A stretch of 64,000 nt of DNA from Micromonospora yangpuensis (GTDB lineage Bacteria > Actinomycetota > Actinomycetes > Mycobacteriales > Micromonosporaceae): NCBI RefSeq assembly GCF_900091615.1, contig NZ_FMIA01000002.1, positions 6,076,001-6,140,000 of the forward strand, in the 5' to 3' direction. This document shows positions 58,899-64,000 of this stretch, piece after piece. Numbering within the stretch: position 1 is the stretch's first letter; each line of letters opens with the position of its first letter. The notes under the pieces are model-generated. The model worked only from the letters and a program-made list of their open reading frames with translations. It was not told where the DNA came from and made no database searches. The translations under genes were made by a program, and so were the position numbers.

Positions 58899-59489
58899 TC
58901 AGCTGTTCCAGTGCTCGGCGACCAGGTCAGCGGCCTGCTTCTCCCACTGCGCGTAGTGGTCCGGGAACGCCGACACCTGCACCGTCTGCGCGGCCCTGGT
59001 CAGCGACATGTCCTCCCAGCCATCGACCTGCTTCAGGCCCTTCAGGAACGCCGTGGTCGCATACTGCGGATCGGTGATCTGCTCCACCGTCCCCCAACCA
59101 CTGGACGGACGCTGCTGGAACAGGCCCTGCGAGTCGTGGTCGTTACGGTCACCCAGATGACCCAGGTTCTCCAACTTCGACTCCTGCAAACTGGTGGCGA
59201 TCGCCACCACCGCGGCCCGCTCGTCCATCCCGGCCTTCTTCGTCGCCGCGATGATCTCCTTCGTGTTGGTCACCTGCTCGTCGTTCAACTCGATACGCGA
59301 CTGACCCGACGGCTCGCCATGCGGCAGCAGAGCCGCCGTGTCCGGCTTCGACTCCTGCACCGCAGCCACCGGAGCCAGACCCGACGTCACCGGGGTGGCA
59401 TCCTGATGATTCAGCGGACCCGCCGCCAGACCACCGGCAACCGCCAGACCCGCGATACCCAACACACTCCTACGAATGATCGTCGTCAT
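58899..59489 (-). CDS. Secreted lysozyme-like protein
   Basis: The 196-aa exported protein has signal peptide RRSVLGIAGLAVAGGLAAG, then a linker, then a lysozyme-like domain with VVAIATSLQESKLENLGHLG and DHDSQGLFQQRPSSGWG, ending in helical FPDHYAQWEKQAADLVAEHW. The DHDSxGLFQQRP signature matches the first domain of the hydrolase at 47692. It probably trims peptidoglycan, although the catalytic Glu (SLQES) is only inferred. ATG 59489 has GGAG 7 nt upstream; an upstream frame to 59660 is not credible. Two TGTAACGACC elements lie in its 5' region. Confidence 0.85.
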   Translation of the reverse strand: MTTIIRRSVLGIAGLAVAGGLAAGPLNHQDATPVTSGLAPVAAVQESKPDTAALLPHGEPSGQSRIELNDEQVTNTKEIIAATKKAGMDERAAVVAIATSLQESKLENLGHLGDRNDHDSQGLFQQRPSSGWGTVEQITDPQYATTAFLKGLKQVDGWEDMSLTRAAQTVQVSAFPDHYAQWEKQAADLVAEHWNS

Positions 59490-59852
59490 GAGAAAGCTCC
59501 AACCTGGGGGTCGACACCCACACCACAAGGGGAAAAACACCGGTGCGGATGCGAGCACCACGAGGCGCCCACCAACAAGAAAAGGGGAAAGATCCCGCCG
59601 ACCGGGAGCAGAGAAGAACCCCTGCTCACCGCGCCGGGTCCAGATGTAACGACCGACCACCCACCGTCATTCCCCGGCGGGCCCACCCGGCCCGGCCCGC
59701 AGGCCGAACCGCCGAGCTACTCGGTCGTACGCAGGGTGTAACGACCCCCGGCCCGCACCCATTCCGGCCCCACGAACCCGACATTCGGCCCTGAATCACC
59801 CGAAGACTCCCCGGAAAACCGGACGTCGAGGTCGCCGACCGACGACCCGGAA
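59490..59852. other. Long leader region of the secreted lysozyme-like gene
   Basis: This 363-bp region between tilS and the secreted protein gene has lower GC and T-rich tracts on the minus strand. TGTAACGACC occurs near 59645 and near 59737, a possible response-regulator half-site pair. It lacks the ordered motifs of the ydaO c-di-AMP riboswitch, which controls wall hydrolases in related bacteria. A 62-codon minus frame (59717-59905) is present but overlaps tilS. Confidence 0.5.
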
Positions 59853-60839
59853 TCACCGGTCTTCGACGACGAGCCGCCCGTCACGTCGGACCACCCGCAG
59901 ACCACCCGGCAGATGGACCGCCCCCTGGCCCCGCCAGGCGGTCACCAACGCGTCGAGCGCGGCGACATGCCGGTGCGACAGAGCGGCGGCGGGGGCTCCG
60001 AGTTCCCGGGCCCAGGCGTGCAGGACCCGGCTGCGCACCGCCGGGGCGAGAGCCGTCAGGGCGGTAACCGACAGTCCGTCCCCGGCGTCCCGGATGTCCG
60101 CAAGTGCCGTGGCGGCCAGTTCGTCGAGCACGAGGGTGTCGGCGGCGAGCTGCCGGGCCGTCCGGGCCAGGCTGTCCACCACCGCCGGGCCGAGCGCCCG
60201 GACCAGCGCCGGCAGCACGTCGGCGCGTACCCGGGCCCTTGCGTACGACGGGTCGGTGTTGTGCGGGTCCGCCCAGGGACGCAGCCCGAGGACCGCGCAG
60301 GCGGCCTGGGTCTGCTCGCGGCTCACGTCGAGCAAGGGTCGTAGCAGCGGCACCCCGTCGAGGTCCCGGCGGACCGGCATCGCGGCGAGCCCGCGCGGGC
60401 CGGCCCCTCGGGCCAGCGCCAGTAGTACCGTCTCGGCCTGGTCGTCCCGGGTGTGTCCGGTGAGCAGCGCGGCCGCCGTGTGTCGCCGGGCCACCTCGAC
60501 CAGCGCCCGGTAGCGGGCCTGCCGGGCGGCCGCCTCGGGGCCACCGGGGCCGGTCACCTCGACCCGTACCGCCTCGACCGGGGTGAAGCCGTACCGGCCG
60601 GCCCAGTCGGCGACCGCGTCGGCCCGCTCGGCGGAGCCCGCCTGCAGGCCGTGGTCGACCGTCACCAACCCGGCGGTACGGCCCAGTCGAGGTGCCACGA
60701 AGGCGGTGGCCGCGGCCAGGGCGAGTGAGTCCGCGCCCCCGGAGCAGGCGACCAGCACCGGGCCGTCGCCGGGCAACCCGGACAGGGCCTGCCGGACCGC
60801 CACCCGGATCGCGGCCACCGGCGGGGCGAGCGTGGCCAC
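59853..60839 (-). CDS. tilS: tRNA(Ile)-lysidine synthetase
   Basis: TilS modifies C34 of tRNA-Ile(CAU) to lysidine, allowing AUA decoding. The 328-aa protein has the PP-loop VLVACSGGADSLALAAA at about residues 27-43, GLVTVDHGLQAGSAERAD, LLTGHTRDDQAETVLLAL and the conserved RxRVRxxxLP segment YARARVRADVLPALV. It is shorter than E. coli TilS, as in other actinobacteria. GTG 60839 lies 10 bp after the DUF2342 stop, and the longer frame overlaps that gene. Confidence 0.94.
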   Translation of the reverse strand: MATLAPPVAAIRVAVRQALSGLPGDGPVLVACSGGADSLALAAATAFVAPRLGRTAGLVTVDHGLQAGSAERADAVADWAGRYGFTPVEAVRVEVTGPGGPEAAARQARYRALVEVARRHTAAALLTGHTRDDQAETVLLALARGAGPRGLAAMPVRRDLDGVPLLRPLLDVSREQTQAACAVLGLRPWADPHNTDPSYARARVRADVLPALVRALGPAVVDSLARTARQLAADTLVLDELAATALADIRDAGDGLSVTALTALAPAVRSRVLHAWARELGAPAAALSHRHVAALDALVTAWRGQGAVHLPGGLRVVRRDGRLVVEDR

Positions 60840-60849
60840 GACGGTCTGG

Positions 60850-61917
60850 TCAGCCGGCCGCGGGAAGCGGGCCGGCCGGCCCGTACACCCGGTTGACCCA
60901 GGCGTCCGGATCGCCCAGCTCCTCCAGCCGGGGCAGGGTGAGCGGCGAGCTGAAGATCTTGTTGAAACCGGCCATCCCGACCCGCTCGACGACGCCGTGC
61001 ACGAACTTGCGCCCCTCGGCGTACTGACGCATCTTGACCTCCACGCCGAGCAACCGGCGGAGGGCCTTCTCCAGCGGGTTGCCCGCCTCACGGCGCCGGT
61101 TGAACGACGACCGGATCTGCTCGACGCTCGGGATGACCGCCGGACCGACCCCGTCCATCACGAACTCGGCGTGCCCCTCCAGCAGGGTCATCAGGGCGGT
61201 CAGCCGGTCGAGTACGGCCCGCTGGGCCGGGGTCTGCACGATGTCCAGCACGCTGGTGCGGCTCTCCGGGTCGCGGATCGCGTCGGCGAGGGTGGAGACC
61301 CCCCGGCGCAGCCGCTCCATCAGGTGCTCGCTGTCCTGGGACGCGTCGACGAAGGCCTGCACCTCGCCGAGGAAGTACGCCCGCATCCACGGCACGGCGG
61401 TGAACTGGGTGCGGTGGGTCACCTCGTGCAGGCAGACCCAGAGCCGGAAGTCACGCGGGTCGGCCTGGAGTTTGCGCTCCACCTCGACGATGTTCGGCGC
61501 CACCAGCAGGAGCTGGCCCGGGTCGGCGGAGAAGACCTCGTACTGCCCGAGCACCCGGCCGGAGAGATAGGCCAGCACCGTGCCGGCCTGCACCCCGGTC
61601 AGCCGGGAACCGATCGCCTCGGTCAGCGCCCCGGGTGCCTTGTCCCCGGAGAGGCGGCTCACCAGCGGGGTGATCACCTCACGCAGCCCGGCGATGTTCG
61701 TCGCCGCCCAGTCCCGGCGGTCCACCACCCGTACCGGTGGGTGCGTCACCTGCGAACGCAACCCGGTGTAGTCGGCGACGTGCTCCGCCGCCTCGTCGGT
61801 CAGCCGCCGCAGGTCCGCGACCACGTCGGTGGCCTCGGCGTACGACACCCGGGGGCCGGACTTGCTCAACGCCCCCGCCGTCGCAGCGGCCAGATCCCAG
61901 TCCACGAACTGCGCCAT
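60850..61917 (-). CDS. DUF2342 zinc-dependent metalloprotease-like protein
   Basis: The 355-aa protein has an HExxH site in WVCLHEVTHRTQFTAVPWM, downstream LLEGHAEFVMDGVGPAVIPS with further metal-ligand-like His and Glu, and no signal peptide. This is the DUF2342 family linked with tilS and dacB across actinobacteria (Rv3626c in mycobacteria); family names mentioning F420 are unproven. TACGGT ends 7 nt before ATG 61917, a leaderless start. Function is unknown. Confidence 0.9.
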   Translation of the reverse strand: MAQFVDWDLAAATAGALSKSGPRVSYAEATDVVADLRRLTDEAAEHVADYTGLRSQVTHPPVRVVDRRDWAATNIAGLREVITPLVSRLSGDKAPGALTEAIGSRLTGVQAGTVLAYLSGRVLGQYEVFSADPGQLLLVAPNIVEVERKLQADPRDFRLWVCLHEVTHRTQFTAVPWMRAYFLGEVQAFVDASQDSEHLMERLRRGVSTLADAIRDPESRTSVLDIVQTPAQRAVLDRLTALMTLLEGHAEFVMDGVGPAVIPSVEQIRSSFNRRREAGNPLEKALRRLLGVEVKMRQYAEGRKFVHGVVERVGMAGFNKIFSSPLTLPRLEELGDPDAWVNRVYGPAGPLPAAG

Positions 61918-61924
61918 GCACCCC

Positions 61925-61930
61925 ACCGTA
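61925..61930 (-). promoter_or_regulatory. -10 hexamer TACGGT before the DUF2342 gene
   Basis: The minus-strand TACGGT is 7 nt upstream of ATG 61917. Confidence 0.5.
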
Positions 61931-61980
61931 CCCGGGCCGCACACCACCGACCCGGAGCTGCCGAAGCGACGACGACCGGC

Positions 61981-62070
61981 TCAGCGGCAGCCGCAGCCGG
62001 CTCCACCGCCATCGGATCAGCGGCAGCCGCAGCCGGCTCCACCGTGACCGTCAGCGGCAGCCGCAGCCGG
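61981..62070. repeat. Triplicated 3' end of dacB (about 35-bp unit)
   Basis: TCAGCGGCAGCCGCAGCCGG, the reverse complement of the last dacB codons with its stop, occurs at 61981, 62017 and 62051. CTCCACCG follows the first two copies; spacing is 36 and 34 bp. Only the copy at 62051 is used by the gene. Confidence 0.9.
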
Positions 62071-63874
62071 CCAGGGCCGCCGCTATCCGGTCCAGCGCCA
62101 GCCGGGTCTGTTCGATCGTGTCCGCCGGCGCCCGGTCGGTGAGGACCGCGAAGCTGAGCAGCCGGCCGTCGGCGGTGGTCACCAGCCCGGCGATCGCGTG
62201 CACCCCGGTCAGCGTGCCGGTCTTGGCCCGGACCACCCCGGCGCCGGTGTTCGTCACCGCCGAGTCGTACCGGCTGAGCAGGGTGCCGGACCAGCCGCCG
62301 ACCGGCAGGCCGGCGAAGATGGCGGCCAACTCCGGGCGGCTGCCGTTACCGGCCAGCGCGATCAGATCGGTGAGCAGCGACGGGCTGATCCGGTTGCTCC
62401 GGGACAGCCCGCTGGCGTCGGCCAGGGCGAGCTCGTCGGCGGGCAGCCCCAACTCGCCCACCACCTCGTCCATCGCGGCCCCCGCGCCGACGAACGAGGC
62501 GGGCTGACTGCGGGCCAGCGCGACCTGACGGGCCAGCGCCTCGGCGACCAGGTTGTCACTGTCGCTGATCATGAAATCCACCAGCCGGATCACCGGCGGT
62601 GACTCGACCGTGCCCAGCTCGGCACCGGGTCCGGGGGTGCCGGCGTCGGTCCCGCCCGGAGCAGGGGAGCTACCCCGCTGCACTGCGTCGCCCGGTACCC
62701 CGAGCAACCGGGCGAAGGCGCGGCCGGCGGCCAGGTCGGGTTCGGGTACCCGTTCGGCACCACCGTTGCCGGCGGCCAGGTCCTTGCGGGCGCGTACCGG
62801 GTCCTTGCGGGCGCCGTCGGTCATCAGGGCGGTGACCGCGCCGCCGTAGCCGCCGGTGGGAATGTCGTCGTCCCAGCCCGGCTCGTACTTGGGGCCCGAG
62901 TAGAGGCTGGAGTCGACGATCACCTTCGTCGCGGCGACCCCGCCCAACGCCTGCCTGACCTGCTCGGCCAGCTCGTCCAGCCGGGCGGCACCGGGGTAGA
63001 AGCCGTCGTCGTCGACGGCCAGGGTCGGGTCGCCGCCACCGACGATCACCACCTCACCCTCGTTCGGCCCGGCCACGGCCCGGGTGGGGATCCGGTACGC
63101 CGGGCCACGGGCGGCGAGCACGGTCACCGCGGTCACCAGCTTGGCCACCGAGGCCGGCACGGTGCCGTCGTCGGCGCCCTGGCCGTACAGCGTCTGCCCG
63201 GTCCGTACGTCGGTCACCGACACGTTGACCCGGCTACCCAGGGCGGGCGCGCCGACCAGCGGGGCCAACGCGGCGCGTACCCCGTCCGGGGTGGGTTCGG
63301 CGGCGTTCGGGTCGAGGCCGGTGAGCACCGCGGCCGGTGGCGGCTCGGTGGTGGCACCCGGCGTGGGGGCGGCGACCTCGTCGCCCAGCCAGCCGGCGAC
63401 CGGGCCGGGGCGGGTCACCACCACTCCGGCACCGGCCAGCACGAGCAGCAGCACCCCCGCCAGGACGAGCAACCGACGGCCCCGCCGGCGGGGCGCCGGA
63501 CCCGGCGGGCCGGCATCGGGCGGCGCGGCGGTCGCCCCGGGTGCGTCGGCGTACCCGGAGCCGGTGCCGGGCGGTCGGTCGGCGCTGCCCGCCGAGCCTG
63601 CGGGGGGTGCTCCCGGCGGCCGGTAGATCGGCGGCGGGGGAAGGTCGCGACCGGCGCCACCGGTCGGGCCCGTACCGGTGGAGGTGCCGCCGTTGGGCCC
63701 GGTCGGGGCGGGGCCGGTCGAGGCCCCGACTGCCGGTCCGGGCATCGGTTGGGCCACCCGGGGAACGTTCGCCTCCGGGACCGGGACCCGGCCGGTCACC
63801 CCGCCGGCCCCTGGCCGACCGGTCCGCCGCCCATCCGGCCCCTCCGGGCGGTAGTGTGAATCTTCCCTCCCCAC
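62051..63874 (-). CDS. dacB: D-alanyl-D-alanine carboxypeptidase/endopeptidase (PBP4 type)
   Basis: This peptidoglycan-remodelling serine hydrolase (607 aa) has a Pro/Gly-rich cytoplasmic region of about 125 residues and one membrane helix (LLVLAGVLLLVLAGAGVVV). The PBP4 domain carries SxxK in VPASVAKLVTAV, SxN in ISDSDNLVAE and KTG in VRAKTGTLTGVHAIAG. The C-terminus ends GCGCR with two Cys. GTG 63874 follows GGAGGAGG about 7 nt upstream. It heads the dacB-DUF2342-tilS minus-strand block, the backbone order of mycobacteria and Streptomyces. Confidence 0.95.
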   Translation of the reverse strand: MGREDSHYRPEGPDGRRTGRPGAGGVTGRVPVPEANVPRVAQPMPGPAVGASTGPAPTGPNGGTSTGTGPTGGAGRDLPPPPIYRPPGAPPAGSAGSADRPPGTGSGYADAPGATAAPPDAGPPGPAPRRRGRRLLVLAGVLLLVLAGAGVVVTRPGPVAGWLGDEVAAPTPGATTEPPPAAVLTGLDPNAAEPTPDGVRAALAPLVGAPALGSRVNVSVTDVRTGQTLYGQGADDGTVPASVAKLVTAVTVLAARGPAYRIPTRAVAGPNEGEVVIVGGGDPTLAVDDDGFYPGAARLDELAEQVRQALGGVAATKVIVDSSLYSGPKYEPGWDDDIPTGGYGGAVTALMTDGARKDPVRARKDLAAGNGGAERVPEPDLAAGRAFARLLGVPGDAVQRGSSPAPGGTDAGTPGPGAELGTVESPPVIRLVDFMISDSDNLVAEALARQVALARSQPASFVGAGAAMDEVVGELGLPADELALADASGLSRSNRISPSLLTDLIALAGNGSRPELAAIFAGLPVGGWSGTLLSRYDSAVTNTGAGVVRAKTGTLTGVHAIAGLVTTADGRLLSFAVLTDRAPADTIEQTRLALDRIAAALAGCGCR

Positions 63875-64000
63875 GGCCCCCTCCTCCCCGGTGCAAAATC
63901 GGCTTGGGTGACACTACTTCGGTCCGAACACTATGTGGCGTCCGGAGCCGGCGGGTGGGCATTCATCCGACCGGGGGCGCGACTGGTTCCGTTGGCCAGC

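Noticed and set aside
59717..59905. 62-codon minus-strand frame downstream of tilS
   Set aside because: Codon use is fairly coding-like, but it overlaps tilS by 53 bp, has no Shine-Dalgarno and no family; not called.

Overview
The window is about 72% GC with almost contiguous coding and GTG starts, and several genes place a -10 hexamer 6-7 nt upstream of the start codon. It reads as an actinomycete chromosome, most likely family Micromonosporaceae (Micromonospora/Salinispora/Actinoplanes group). That placement rests on gene content, on GGGCCC-cored intergenic repeats that I associate with Micromonospora-type genomes, and on an agq-like type III polyketide cassette. No tRNA, rRNA, insertion sequence or CRISPR array was seen.

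The backbone follows, gene for gene, the order I recall from Mycobacterium tuberculosis Rv3581c-Rv3628: ispF, ispD, carD, lpqE-like, radA, disA, Rv3587c-like, mutY, clpC, lsr2, lysS, coaX, panD, panC, DUF2520, DUF3180, folK, folB, folP, folE, ftsH, hpt, tilS, DUF2342 protease, dacB. The interesting material sits where this backbone has been opened.

Region by region: 1-2.0 kb holds MEP isoprenoid genes and the RNA-polymerase regulator carD. 2.4-7.7 kb holds two unknown proteins and a four-gene type III PKS / flavin oxidase-like hydroxylase / O-methyltransferase / UbiA prenyltransferase cassette. 7.8-14.6 kb holds genome maintenance genes (radA, disA, mutY), peptide deformylase and an ACT protein. 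14.7-19.7 kb holds clpC, lsr2 and lysS, with a cluster of DnaA-box-like sites between clpC and lsr2. 19.8-20.4 kb holds a decayed methyltransferase. 20.4-27.3 kb holds cofactor genes: pantothenate (coaX, panD, panC and a DUF2520 candidate ketopantoate reductase) and NAD (nadB, nadC). 27.5-29.9 kb holds a MidA/NDUFAF7-type methyltransferase overlapping an orphan nuoD. 29.9-32.3 kb holds a large repeat-rich disordered membrane protein. 32.4-36.1 kb holds an osmolyte-type ABC transporter whose binding protein looks circularly permuted. 36.1-38.9 kb holds small membrane proteins. 38.4-40.7 kb holds folate genes.

The most unusual region is 40.7-53.7 kb, which splits folP from folE. It is an all-plus-strand, tightly coupled set (apart from one minus-strand gene) resembling a type IV secretion core. 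It encodes a small two-TM VirB2-like protein, a PrgI/VirB3-like protein, a VirB4 ATPase with a long disordered N-terminus, a VirB6/TrbL-like polytopic protein, a VirB8/TcpC-like protein and a bifunctional peptidoglycan hydrolase (lysozyme-like plus LytM). Two unknown proteins, an FtsK-like protein with degenerate Walker motifs and a coiled-coil membrane protein follow. No relaxase, integrase or mobilisation gene is present, so this may be a domesticated secretion apparatus. 53.7-64 kb returns to the backbone (folE, ftsH, hpt, tilS, protease, dacB), with a GlxA-type regulator and a secreted lysozyme-like protein inserted between hpt and tilS.
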